Source of the DNA: Liolophura sinensis
Lineage: Eukaryota; Mollusca; Polyplacophora; Chitonida; Chitonidae
Length of the DNA stretch: 64,000 nucleotides
Direction of reading: 5' to 3'
Assembly (NCBI RefSeq): GCF_032854445.1
Contig: NC_088295.1
Location: 48,967,385 to 49,031,384 of the forward strand
Under the pieces are notes generated by a model that saw nothing but the letters and a program-made list of their open reading frames with translations, was not told the origin of the DNA and made no database searches. The translations under genes and the position numbers were made by a program. How positions within the stretch are numbered: position 1 is the stretch's first letter; each line of letters begins with the position of its first letter. Of the stretch, positions 23,158 through 35,756 are shown piece by piece.

Positions 23158-26100
23158 CGGTAGGTAGGATTACCTCCAATAAACAATCAGCAAAACAAAA
23201 ACTGTAAGAAATGCTGAGTCTTAATTATGAACTAAACATTCATGTATATGGTGGTTTTTGAGTGAGTTTTTAAACAACTTTTTAAATTATGCCTCACTAA
23301 ATCAACACTCCGATCGTACTCAGAAATAGCTCTGGGCCTACCAGCATAAAATGAATGGTCGAGATTTAACATGCATTGCACCAGCACATAACGTTTATAA
23401 ACATGACATCTCTTAGTCACCTAGTATAGTATTAGAAATTGTTATAATCACGTAGTAACTTGTTTGCTGTGTAAACAGTAAACAGTACCCTCGGAATTGT
23501 TACTTTGCCGTACAGAAAAGTTTTATTCATCGTGCATGCAAGGAATGCGCGCGTAACACCATTCACGAAGATGGGCGTGTCATCATGTATGCCATTCTCT
23601 AGTGGACAACTGTTTATATACCACATTGAATGGTATGGTCTAAGTTCGTGGTCAATGATTATAGTAATTCTAAAGCTTAATTACAATTGGTATAAACGCG
23701 GTTAAGTAGACTATACGAGCATAAACACAGCCGAAATTAACACAGACCCACACAACTAGGCTAGTTATCCTAGTGTATGGTCTAGTACAGGAGATCCCAT
23801 AGCGTACAGCAGATATAAATGAAAGGGAAACTCGAAAAAAAAAAAAAAAGAAATAAGAAAAGGTTTGTCGCCTTATCATTACTATGGGTATAGCCAGGAT
23901 CTATTACCACCCCCTCCCATCCCTCCTCGCCTACCGCCACCCTATCCTCTACTCTCACGGTTTCTGGTCGTCAGCACTTAGACATGCTTCCTGATGGGAA
24001 TTAACACATTCAGAGCGACACAAGTGCAGACATCAACACGGTAAATCTCAACCTACACAGCTAATAAGAACACAGTAACCCTGTTAAACAACCCACACAA
24101 AACGCACATGGGCGACATGTAACCTCGCCATGCCTTTCACCATACAGCCAGCGTTATTCGCCTTTGACCTTATCCCGATGAATGCACCTGCCTGGTATTT
24201 ATAGATTTGTCATTCCGATTATATCAGACAAGACTGTGTCCTGTCTGTACGCATGTAAAGGCGCGCATGAAGATGTTTACACACGCATATATAGCTATAC
24301 GGGGTGCGGAATTATATCCGTAAATCATAGAGAGTATACAAAGCGAATTGTACATAGACATGTAGCACCTGCATTCTCTGTATGTATGTATGTATATATA
24401 CAGCATGTGAATGTATCAGAAATCGTACAATGGCAAACCTATAGTATAGTATAATATATAAAACGACGAGATCTACAGTGTATTTTATGAAGCAGATAAT
24501 GTAGATTTTATAAAGCCGAGAATACATTCACCATTAGGAATAAGATATGTTTAAGCCAAAATACTCTAAATTATGTACCCATTAATTGCTTCAGTGTATG
24601 ACAAATATGGCAAATTCCGACAGGTTTTGTCATAAGAGTTAATACAGGAAGATATAAAAAGCTAACCTGACATATGAAACAGATTTTCATAAAAACTGAA
24701 TTTCTCTGAAACTGAAACTAACTACACATGTATATTCAAAAATGTATGTACTTTAACAGGAATTCTTATAAGATTGGTTGAATGAAATACGTTTATCTGC
24801 TGGTACGGTTATTCATTTGCATGGGCTTGGTCGTTACAGAAAAGCGTTAAGAGCTACGGGGTATATAGATAGGCAGATTTTACATCCCCTTGGATAAAGA
24901 AACCGTAAACAACGGTAGACACAGCTACCGGTTACCGTTATATACACGTTACAATAGTGCATGGTTGGGCAGCTGTCACAAAATGTATTTACCTACGACC
25001 TGTGTCACGTAATCTCAAAACGACTATGTAAAAAGAAAATTACATTCATGTTAAAATAAGACCGAGCTCATGTAAAATTAGCAACATGTAGCAGGGGATA
25101 TATGTGCTAACATTAAATGGCCTTGTTGAAAATGACTGCTATAGTCCTTATTCATAATTACAGCTCAGGCGATGTTTACTGAGGAGAAAATAATCTCACG
25201 TATATACTTACCTTTCAGAATACTGACAGAAGGTAAATCCGCATGTGGTAGAAATCAAGAGCTGTGTATGGTAAGTAACTCCTAGCCTAACCTCTCCCTA
25301 TAATGATGACAGTATTACGTCACTTCAGGGCGGATGGTCTTTCCGTATTGGAAAAGTAATATATATACGCGATTACTCCGTGAGTAGTGACAACGTGACA
25401 GTTACAATGTTTCGGACTTCAGTGAAAGCAGGCCTGACACTCGCTACAGTCCATCGCTACTTGTTGGTGACATGCACACACTGAGCTCGTCGATGAATAA
25501 GTGATAGCTTAGTGGGCGGCTCTGCATCTACACACCGTGAGAGGAAGTATAAATACAGTCCTCAGTCCTCAGTGTGCTTTTGCCACAGCTCCCGAATTGC
25601 ATGTAGAAATGACCTAGATATTTTGTTGTATACTTAATACTCACTTGGATAACATTGTTTCCAGTGCCTTTCCCCAGATGACTTAGTGCACACGGCTATT
25701 CCTGCTATCCAATCCCTGCGCAGTTATTGTACGCCCAAAACCGTCAGAATCAACCAATCACGCAAGGTGCTACCTAATTATGCTGAAGGCATTATGATGA
25801 AATAGTACCCTACAAAAGACATCTTCACTGAATACACTGAATCCTGGTTCCTTGGACATCTCTCTTTCATTGTATTATGCAGCCTTGTGTTGACTCACGT
25901 ACACTTTCAGAACAAGGTCGCATCGAATGGTTCAGGATAAGTCCGCGCACTATGAAACGATTTACTGCGTGCAAATAATGTTTTTAACTTATTACAGTGT
26001 CTCTACAAATATAGATTTGAGTCTTTCACTACTTGCGACGGAAATAGCACATTTTCTTTGCATGACATATGGTTTTCAACGTATGAATATTAAAAACAAA

Positions 26101-26284
26101 ATAAATTTAAAAAAGAGCGAAATTGGGAAGATTTAGCCAGTCATTTACTTATTTATATATGTAAGGGATGTTGTACCTTTTAGGTGCATATGTCCTTGTT
26201 TATTATATTGGTGACGCTAGTCCGTCAAGTCGAACTTTGTTAGGTCAAGCTTTCTGAAAGTTGTAATATATTTTTTTTTTATCC
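23158..26284. other. Non-coding stretch with one possible core promoter
   Basis: No coding region is supported. TATAAATA at 25548-25555 is followed about 25 bp later by CTCAGTCCTCAGT, an Inr-like context, with a GGGCGGC box just upstream; the first ATGs downstream give only tiny frames. Poly-A of 14 bp is near 23837. Confidence 0.3.
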
Positions 26285-26515
26285 CTTACATATATTTATA
26301 TGATGGGAGTTTAGCGCTGTTCCTAAGAATATTTCATTTGTTACATGACGATCAGGTCTATCCCTGGCCCCTGCCCGGTTTCCACCCACCATAATGCTGA
26401 CCGCCGTCGTATAAGTGAAATATTCTTGAGTACGGCGTAAAACACCAATCAAATAAATAAATAAATCATGCATGTCTAATTCTGGCTTCTGGCTAACTAA
26501 CTGAGCCACGGAGGC
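26285..26515. mobile_element. Composite SINE family A rearrangement
   Basis: An inverted tail half ('cctaagaatatttcatttgt') at the left faces a plus-oriented body and tail at 26365-26465 ('gcccggtttccacccaccat' to (AAAT)n). Then an inverted head piece, CTGAGCCACGGAGGCCCCCG, ends at about 26520. Three differently oriented pieces abut. Confidence 0.7.
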
Positions 26516-26615
26516 CCCCGCCTTTTAATACGTCAGTTACATGCATGGTGTGCAGTTACTCTAGCTAATATATATGTACGCATGTGCATTGCTCTTTCAA
26601 CTCATTCAGCTATAG

Positions 26616-26833
26616 TGGGCCTCCGTGGCCCAGATGGTTAGCGTGCCAGCGCGGCGCAATGATCCAGGAGCCTTTCACCAATGCGGTTGTTGTGAGTTCA
26701 AGTCCAGTTCATGCTGGCTTCCTCTCCAGCCGTACTCGCGTGGGTTTCCCCCGGAATCTGCCCGATTTCCTCCCACCAAAATGCTGGTAGCCGTCGAATA
26801 TATTCACCATTCAAATAAATAAATAAATAAATC
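26616..26833 (+). mobile_element. SINE family A with internal deletions
   Basis: The head 'gggcctccgtggcccagatg' and B-box-like GAGTTCAAGTCCAG are intact. The body is shortened, the usual 'attcttgagtacggcg' tail is lost and (AAAT)n follows directly. Confidence 0.85.
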
Positions 26834-27419
26834 ATTTCAGTTCCATTAACATTAAATATAATATGGTACATATTCAATAGCCCGCAATCTCTCCCTATCA
26901 CACGCACAGAAGCAAGTCAGGGGTGTTGTTGTTAGTATGAGTCAACAGTTTTCCATCATAACAGTGCTGTAAGGGAATGTGTCTTGAGCATGGTGTGCTA
27001 TAACAGTGAACCAACAACCAATATCCAGAAAAATCTGTAAGAATATATGAGACAAGAGAGAATAATCTAGTCTATAACGGCAAATGATGACAGTTTACGT
27101 TTAATGTACTTAAATACTTAATTGTTAAGCATTCATCGCTTCAGTTGATTTAACAGAATAGTTGCCACATGGTAATATATGAGACTACAGCACAGAGAGC
27201 GGCGACGACAGTGAGATAGTTGGCAAATGATCACACGTAACCCGTGAAGTACGACCCTCTGTCATTTTACCTCAGCCTGGGTTTTGTCCTAACCTTTCAT
27301 GTAAATGCTTCAAATGGCAACGATTTACATGCCTCTTAACACCATGGCTTAATGTCAAAGAAAGCTAAAATATGAACTAATTTGAAGTAAGTACGGACAA
27401 CTGAAAACGATGTGTAAAA
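26834..27419. other. Non-coding stretch
   Basis: No feature is supported between the SINE and the foldback element. Confidence 0.4.
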
Positions 27420-27778
27420 ATGCTTTCATTTATTTTTTCAGGTTTTTACAGTGTTGAAAGGCACTCAAATATTTAAATACTAAGGTGGACTTTTTGAGCC
27501 ATAATGACGGTATCTAGGAACTCTGACGTCACTTCACTTTTTTTCCTGATGTACACCAGAAAAAAGGAATTTTTGAGAACATTACTTCAGTAATCCTTTA
27601 CTCATGGTGTAAAAAGAATTATTCCAGCATTGAGTGTCGTGATTAAAGTTGGAAACATTTCCTGTGACGTCAGGGTTCCTAAACTCTGACAATTTGGTCC
27701 ATAAAGCCCACCTTAGAATTCAAATGTTTCAACGTCTTCAACTCCTTTCACAAATTGTAAAAAATTAAATGAAAGTAT
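27420..27778. mobile_element. Long foldback element (MITE-like)
   Basis: Both ends, read inwards, run in the same order: CTTTCATTTA, then CTAAGGTGG.CTTT.TG near 27480 and (inverted) 27716, then TAGGAAC.CTGACGTCAC. Matching (ACTGAAAAC) continues a little beyond both ends, to about 27400 and 27800. No coding capacity lies between the arms. Confidence 0.65.
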
Positions 27779-27800
27779 ATTTGCACAAAGTTTTCAGTGG

Positions 27801-28445
27801 TCTATTGAATGACGAATATTTCGATTTATTAGAGGTCTTTTCCTTTAAGCAGATTAAGGTAGTGCTGTTAATTGCAGATTAGTAGACATCTCTGAGCCAG
27901 ACTTACGCAAAATGCTGTACTGGCATTGCGGTAAACTTTAAAAAAACAGCAACATTAAAGCAACATGCACAGAGCGACTTTTGTCTTTCCATGGCAGCTA
28001 ACCTTGTGCTCGTATATCTCTTTTCAGGATGCTATTACGATGAATCACGTGATGTGGTTGCAAGATATTCTAATATACATACCACGGAGTAAACAGCTAG
28101 ATTAGGAACAGTCCGATATGCACTCCTGGGCAGATATAAAGATAAATACCCTGGGATAATCCTATAGAATGTTTAATTTGATTGGAAGCTCTGCTAAAGT
28201 AAACTTACCCGGGTCAAATTTCCGTTTGAATAAGCAAGAAATTCTGTATTATACACACATACTATGTCACGGCTTGGAAGGCGTTCGACGCAGTTAAAAG
28301 TTTTGGCAATCACATTTCGGCAATTTACATTGACACAAATTAGCTCGATAAACATGCAAAAAAAATTGTCACCACGCAGTTTGTACAGAGAAACGCATTA
28401 TCTTGTGCAAGAATAGCGGCCTGTAGACAGTCACGATATGGCTAA
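27801..28445. other. Non-coding stretch
   Basis: A strong reverse-strand donor-like site (plus ACTTAC near 28205) has no supportable exon attached. Nothing else was seen. Confidence 0.35.
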
Positions 28446-28700
28446 AAATTTATTTATTTATTTATTTATTTGATTAGTGCTTTACGCAGTGATCAATAAT
28501 ATTTCACTTAGACGATGGCGGCCGGCGTATTGGTAGGACCCGGGTATGCCCACGACCATCCGAAGGCTGCTTGACAGACCTTCCCACGTACGGTCAAAGA
28601 GGAAACCAGCATGAGCTGGGCTTGAACTCACAGCGACCCCATTTGTGAAAGGCTCCTGGGTTATTGTGCCGCGCTGACACGTTAACCACGCAGTTCAGCG
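28446..28700 (-). mobile_element. SINE family A, near full length, reverse orientation
   Basis: (TTTA)n, then the diverged inverted tail, body with 'cagcatgagctgggcttgaa' and an eroded head ending near 28695. Confidence 0.8.
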
Positions 28701-29408
28701 TGCCTTAAGGAACTGTAGATGAAACTTAGAAGTGTCTCAAATAACTTGGATTGTTTCATTGATTCATCATATAGCCTGATGATTTTACTGCTTGCTTTCA
28801 GTTCACTTTTGTTTCTAACTTAGTATGAGGGTGTGTCTCCTTGATGCAGTATGGTTGGTAAAGCTCCACATACGTTAAGGCAGACTTCTGAGACAAATTA
28901 CTACACTATGGCGATATTGTCTCAAATTGGCACTCCATACTACTTTCCAAGGGCTTCTTTGTACCTGGCTTGACTTTCTAATTGGCTTGGGTGGGAGCTG
29001 TGCGTTCCACCGGGCTTCGTTGAAGTTTGACCTTTCCAAGTATCTTGGTGGCAACTAGGTTTTTCACATGATTTGGGTATGCGTTCCTCAGTGGCTGGAT
29101 GGGAATTGTGTGTTTCCCGGGGCTTCTGTGGCAGCTGACCATTCCACATGGTGTACTTGTGCAGAAAGTAGAAGTACTGACCCATGGGGGCCCCTAACAC
29201 AAATTCAAGGCTTTTAAGAGCCTTATATTAGGTTTATCATGGTGCGCGGTATCTCTTCTAGTCTTAAACCTACAACTTGTACGCCGACACTGTTAAAATG
29301 TACTTAATATCTATCTTGACCTTGAATGATTTATTATGTTATTACGTTGATTTATTTTGGATGCAAATACTTTGATGAGAGTCATATATAAAGTTACACA
29401 AACAAAAC

Positions 29409-29450
<42 letters not shown>

Positions 29451-29639
29451 TTTGATGTAACATATTTTTCACGAGAAAGAAAATAAAACTGTAGCCAAAG
29501 CTTGACGTTAAGTGCACTCACTTGCCTCATTACCTGATCATTCACAGCCTCTTTGAGATCATTCACGATGCCCGCCCCCCCCCCCCCCATAGTGACGTCC
29601 CTTTAGACGTTTTCAACTATTTTGCTTGCCACTATTATA
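28701..29639. other. Non-coding stretch with simple repeats
   Basis: Contains (TA)n(CA)n at 29409-29450 and a run of 15 or so C at 29573-29588. Between 28950 and 29200, diverged 'gtgtgtttcccggggcttct' and 'tggatgggaattgtg' motifs look like relics of internal duplication. No gene is supported. Confidence 0.45.
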
Positions 29640-29868
29640 GCCAGGCACCCAGGCATTTCTCACCAAAGCGGTCGGTGTGAGTTCAAGTCCAGCTCATGCT
29701 GGCTTCCTCTCCGGTCGTAAGTGGGAAGGTCCTCCAGCAACCTGCAAATGGTCGTGGATTTCCCCCGGGCTCTGCCTGTTTCATCCCATCACAACGCTGT
29801 CGTATAAGTGACGTATTCTTGAGTACGGCGTAAAAACACTAATCAAATAAATGCAATAAATAAACAAA
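29640..29868 (+). mobile_element. SINE family A, head truncated
   Basis: Begins around 'cccaggcatttctcaccaaa', keeps the B-box region GTGAGTTCAAGTCCAG, body and the tail TATTCTTGAGTACGGCG before an A/T-rich end. Confidence 0.85.
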
Positions 29869-30207
29869 TGCTTCAGCATTGTCGACACTGCGAAAATGTT
29901 AGATTTAATAATATTAAAGCTATATATAACATATAACTTTCAAGAGATTGCCAAAAAAAACCCCAGGCATTTGACAACTTTCATCCTATCGGGAAAACAT
30001 CGTGGACACATGCTGGATGATCTATTTTTATTCAAAGGTGGAGAAAATGAAAAAGTAAGTAAACCTTAGATGAAAGAATGTGAAAAGTTGTTTTCAATGT
30101 TTTTTTATTTGTTTGTTTCAATTTTTTTAAGGAGCAAAGGACATTTGAAAATAATTTTTGTATTTGGAATAAATTGTCTTGGCTTTGAATTTAGTCTTAT
30201 CACCTTA

Positions 30208-30412
30208 CAGTAGCGCGGCGTAATGACCTAGGAGCCTCTCACCAGTGCTGGCTTCCTCTCGGGCTGTACGTGGGAAGGTCTGCCAGCAACCTGCGGATGG
30301 TCCTGGGTTTCCGTAGGGCTATGCCCGATTTCCTCCCACCATAATGCTGGCCGCCGTCGTATAAGTGAAGTATTCTTGAGTACAGGGTAAAACACCAATC
30401 AAATAAATAAAC
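30208..30412 (+). mobile_element. SINE family A with internal deletion
   Basis: Runs from 'gtagcgcggcgtaatgacct' to (AAAT)n, but the B-box segment between CTCACCAGTG and CTGGCTTCC is deleted. Confidence 0.85.
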
Positions 30413-30810
30413 ATCACCTTACAGATGTGTTAAAACTGAATTTTAATTATATTTATATTTTCAGTATTTTTCTAATTATTATTATGAATCAGATTTAAAG
30501 AATATGTTTACACATAAACAACAAATTTACATTGCTATAAATTTATTATGCATTCATAACATGATAAGTGATGTCATGAGTTGACGTATAGCTGAATCAA
30601 GGGAAGATGAATTCTGACCGGTGACTTTCGACATGGAACTCTTTTTATCGCTAAAGGTAAAAAGCCCTGTACAATGCGACTTGTCAGGTGATCAATAAAT
30701 AATAGCCAGGAGAGATTGGCTAAGAGTTTTGAAAGAAAGTCTCAAAAAACAGTATACTAGTAGGCTTTAATTTTATTTGCAGCGACAAAGAGATTCATCT
30801 CAACACTTAT

Positions 30811-31019
30811 CTACACTCCTCTTACACTGACGGCTAATCGTGTAAGAGTTGCACCCCTTAATTCATAAAGCGCAGATATTTGAGAACTGACTTCGGTCGA
30901 GGCATGCGGTTTGTCAGTTACCTCCTCGCACTCGGATTCCTCCACTCTTAAACCTAAACCTAATTTATATACGTTGGAAGTTCTTCCCCGCAACATGATA
31001 ACCCCAGTGAAGTTATTAA
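30811..31019 (-). other. Open frame followed by a polyadenylation signal, candidate last exon
   Basis: A minus-strand frame of about 69 codons with acidic and polar composition (EESECEEVTDKPHASTEV) ends at 30811, and AATAAA lies some 35 bp downstream at 30772-30777 on the same strand. No convincing acceptor was found at its start, and no family is recognised. It may be chance. Confidence 0.2.
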
Positions 31020-31595
31020 CCGGTTATAGTATTGTTTCTTGCAAATTTGCCAACTATCATACTGTCGTTACTACTCATGTTTTACTCTAAATTCTGTAGT
31101 CTTTCGTCAGCAATGGTGCAAAAGTAATCCGGCAAAGCTTTATCCTGTATCTTATTATCGGGAATTCATCGGATTGTCTTACCGAGAGGAAGCTAGAACA
31201 GGCCCCACGAAGAAGTCTTGGTCTTCAGTCAAGCTTAACTTTTAAATATTGACTATTGTTATGAATTTCTTCCTTAATACTGAGATTTTTCTTCTTGAAC
31301 ACATGAAAAATTAACGTTTGCGTTTAAATCGAAATTCAGGGATAATACTAAAATTTAAGGCTAAGAGGAACACTAGTTAACGTGAGAGGTGTCAAATGCT
31401 GATTAGCTCTCTATCAGATGGTCTGCGGTTATACACTTCTCTGTTCCGCAACGTATGCCAATTTCCTAATGAATGTGCCAATCAACATTTCCTGATGTCA
31501 TTGCTTTGAAACCACGCGGTACGTTCTTGCATTTAAACTATTAACGCTTTTGCCACCAGAGCATAGCCACGTGACCACAGCTGAGTCAAAAACGA
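31020..31595. other. Non-coding stretch
   Basis: Nothing supportable; the forward frame at 31039-31245 lacks any domain or splice support. Confidence 0.35.
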
Positions 31596-31905
31596 ATTTA
31601 TTTGATCGATGTTTTACGCCGTACAGAAGAATATTTCACTTATACGACCTGGGTAAGCATTAAGGTGGGAGGAGACCGGACAGATCTTGGGGTAAACCCA
31701 TTACAATCCATTTGTCTTGCCTAGCCAAATCTCCGACAGGTCATCATCCAGCAGAAGCGGCCATTCTACATCGAACATAAATGCACGAACATAAACACAC
31801 AGCATGTTGGTGGAAGACAAGTAAACTTCAATGAACGTTAGTCTCCGCAAACAGCCACACAAGCGTTGTCGATCACTTGTCGTTACCCCAAGGTCCACCG
31901 AACAG
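31596..31905 (-). mobile_element. SINE-related element with a different body (family C), reverse
   Basis: The inverted tail 'gttttacgccgtacagaaga' is like family A. The far body has 'gtggaagacaagtaaacttc', 'aatgaacgttagtc' and 'aagcgttgtcgatcacttgt', shared with 54765-54965 and not with family A. Confidence 0.6.
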
Positions 31906-34900
31906 CGGAATCGTGAATCGTCTTTGTAGGCCTATTACTTAAATAAATAATACTGTTTAGTGTTTGTGGAAAATCTGGTCTTCATATTACAAGTAATAAA
32001 ACCAAAACCAGTTTTAGAAAAAATAAGCATAGGCCTATTTATAAGAGAAAGTAATATGTTAACGGTCATGTGCCATTTAATTTAACTGGAGCATTACAGA
32101 GTTAATGCCCATCGGTGATAATCCACTGGCATAATGACTGCTTCCACAAAATTCCAAGAAATTCATCTAGCTTGTGATATTCGCTTGTTTGCTGTGGTAA
32201 ACATCGTCCTTGCCATATGCACGGACATTTTTATGACGCGGGCAAAGTTGTTACTATTGTTTTCTTTTCCCTTAAATCAGTAAAATTAGCTCAGAGAAGT
32301 ATGCCACGCTCTCTGTATATGATTTCTAATCGCATGTAATCACAGAAGAAAATGCTAACACAACTCTATTTACAGACGAATATGCCATGATGCAATCTGG
32401 TGCGAAATTTTACATGAATATGACTGAGCGTGAATAAAACTCAGAACAGTCTGTGCCTACTGAATCTCTTGCGAAAGAGGTCAACTTTGCCCTCTTGTTC
32501 AAGACAGTTCAGTGAGTTTTAGCGTCGGTTTCCAAAACAACGGGAAGAATTACTTACCTCAATTGCTAAATATCTCACTAAGTTTAGTAACATCGCGCCA
32601 GTGCCCAGTCAGATGGACAAGGGCACAGACAAGACAATATAACACTGTGGCATACTTACCTCTTCATGTTCTTCTGCCGTCATTTGGTCGAAATGATCGC
32701 ATATAACTAACAGAATGCGACTAATGTTGTCATATAATGTGGTTACATCTATATGTGAAACGGACTATAGAGATGCATGATATAGACTGTATAGTTATGA
32801 GTGACTAGTAAAAGTCGTTTGCAGTTACAGACCGGTGTTCTTCGATAATTTACATGTGTACAACGCATGATAAATGTTTAAGAAGGCATGTACACAGATC
32901 AAATTCAGCTGTTGAAAGCTGAAGTATATATTTCGGTATATTTCTCCTCAAGAATAGATATTTTACCATCACGAAAGCGAAAGGACCTGGTATGGTAAGG
33001 CGGAGAATCGGCCCCAATGCAAGAAACTGTGCGCCCCAATAAGCGAAACTGACCATAGCTGTGAGTGACACCTGCTAACACACTTCTTTTTTCAGTTCTG
33101 TTTTACTCTTTTTTCCTCTGTTATATGGCAAGCATGCGACTTATAAAGCGCCAGTCATGCAATGAAGCAATGTATAGGTCATAAAATCGAAAACTGGTAG
33201 TCACACTGAAATATCTTTTGTTTTTTGTATTAGACACTGTGGACTGGGGAAAATCACTGCTGATCAAATAGTGTTGCCAAAAAGTAAATCGCAAAGTTTC
33301 GCACTGTTCCTGGAGGTGCAGTTCGTGGCCCATAGTAACTTCGTTAGTGTGAAGGATGTACAGATTTTAAACTTGCAAAAATGTAACAAAGCTGATCGCA
33401 TTATAAATTATAATTTTTACACATGAAAACAAACGTTAACCAACACTAAACCTTGACAGCAAGTAGAAATACACACATGAAAGTTTCAGTAAAGATATTT
33501 TTTGGTTAATGTTGATCTTCATACTATAGTTAAAGTCACAGTGCCGCGTTTGAACGAAAACATTGCGTTTTTTGCAGGCTATTACTAAGCAACCATCTCT
33601 TTTATGGCCATATAACTTTTATGTGCGATTAGAACAAGTTTTATACTTCTGATTTTGAATTCTACAAAATTATGCTGGGATTTTGAAATTTGCACTTTCC
33701 TATCGAACCACTGTTGGACCAATTCTCCGCCTTACTGAACCAGGTCATTTCTAGGCTGGAAAAATCATCCGCATGCTATACGGTATCACAACATGAAATA
33801 CAAAATAACCGCCATTGAGGGGTACTTTACGGCTGAAACTGAAGTGTCGAGAGACGGCGAAAGAATCCGTCCAATGAGAGGCTGCAAATTTTTGAATCCC
33901 ATAAGGTGACGCTCGTGTAAAGTAGGACCTGAAACCATGGTTACGTGAAAAACTCGTTGTACTTTTTTTTAAAATGTCTACAATGTTTCTACATTCTAAC
34001 GTTGTCCTGACTTTAATATAATGTCTTCATTATGAGCCTGGAAAAGGAGTCCTTGTGTGAAGCATTTTGCCGGGCCTCCTCTCAGCTGACAAGGTTGTCG
34101 ACCTTGAACTACTTCATGCGTGGAACCTTGAAGGTCTTTATTCTCATAATATGCAAAGCCCTTATCTCTCTAACCATTGGCGACCTCTCAGTACATAGTC
34201 CACTAAATTTACTAAGAAGTGTCTGTTTTTCTAATGCTCCAATGACTCATATGGCCGGGTTACACTGTAAGGCAGAGATTTGTGCCCAGCAACAATAAAT
34301 TGGCAACAGTGCGTAACATGTGTTTCGGTGGGATATTTTCTTTTCGAGCAGGGAGATGCTTGTCATGCTGTCATTTAATGATAAGGTATCTAGTATCACA
34401 GCTACTCTTTTAGGTCCGAGAAAAGCGATTCCCCGTTAAACCCTCTCAGGCGCCTGGCTTACCTCTAGAGGTCACACATTCCATGTCTCCCGCGGTTCTT
34501 TTAACGGAAATCATAGACGGCGTTAACGCATGCTTAGTATAATATAGCTAGCTCTCGTTGGAGTATGCAGAGAGGTGAAGTAAAAACGATTGTCACACAA
34601 GTGTGTGGAATCACGTGTTTCGCCGACCTCGGTTGACAAGGTCCACAGAGCACAACAACGTTTATGCGTAGTACAGTCCTACAATGGTCAGGGTAGCAAG
34701 AGCAAATTAACGATTTGCCTTTTGATCTATTTGTAACCCAAAGGAAACTGATACCAGTTGCCCACTCATCAAACTGTGTTAGTGTTCCCATCTCTAAATA
34801 TATCATGATTTTGAGATACTGAATTAAAATAGTCGGCTCCTACGTCCTATTGGCCAGGACTTTGCGGAATTACTAGCTCTGTGTCGTCTGCGGCTTCATG

Positions 34901-35756
34901 TCAGGGGGCGCGGTTGTTTCTTCCCCTTCCTTCGGTTCCTTGTACACGTAATCCTGACCACCCTCCAACAACTATTTATCAATATGATACATGTAATGAA
35001 CAATTCTACAGAAGTCTAGCCCAGAAAAAAAACAACGAATGGTGGATCGTATGTGACAAAGTTATCTAAAGATAAAACATATACACCCAATTATACATGT
35101 AATATTTGTAACGATCTAATGTATATATACTGGCAAGCTTCCCGGCCTATACAAAAACTTGAATATCAATGGGTGCTCTAGATAGCCCAAGGGATGTTTC
35201 CATTCTATACAGTAAACTGGATGGCTTTTATTCCGATATGCTAAAAGTGCACAGGCCTTAATACGTGTTGTAGAAGTATGCTTGTAGTGACAATAAATAT
35301 CTATTGCTCGAATAAAGTTAGCTTGTCAGTCCGGACAGGTTTTAGTATAGCCTATTTGGGCGGCTTGCGAAAGGATTAATGTATGTGAAGCAAATGTGGC
35401 CACAAAAGACTGCTTTTTCACACATGAGAACACCCGTCCTTGACCTTGGTTTAGTTTGAGTAGCATATATATATATACATATCCCCGCCCCGATTTGGAG
35501 TATCGTGGAGAAGCATGTTTTTTTTTTTTGCGTCTTTCTGTGACGCTGTCAAATGATTTCTGAGACAGTTAGAGATTTTTAATCGAACATGAAACAGTTG
35601 TTTGTGGCTGTCATGTGCAAGATCACTTCAACACATGTAGATCAGGCCGACATGAGCAAATGTTGACTTCTGATCCATTCACGGTAAACTTCTGGGAATT
35701 TTCCTGAGCAAGTTTGACACCTCGATACACCATATGGTGTCGCGGACTTGCTAATT
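31906..35756. other. Non-coding stretch before the receptor cluster
   Basis: No gene is supported. A 33-bp motif with GTAAGGCGGAGAAT near 32978-33015 recurs inverted near 33715-33752. A (TA)n run lies near 35466 and poly-T near 35519. Its last kilobase is presumably the promoter region of the gene starting at 35757; no clear TATA box was found there. Confidence 0.35.
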
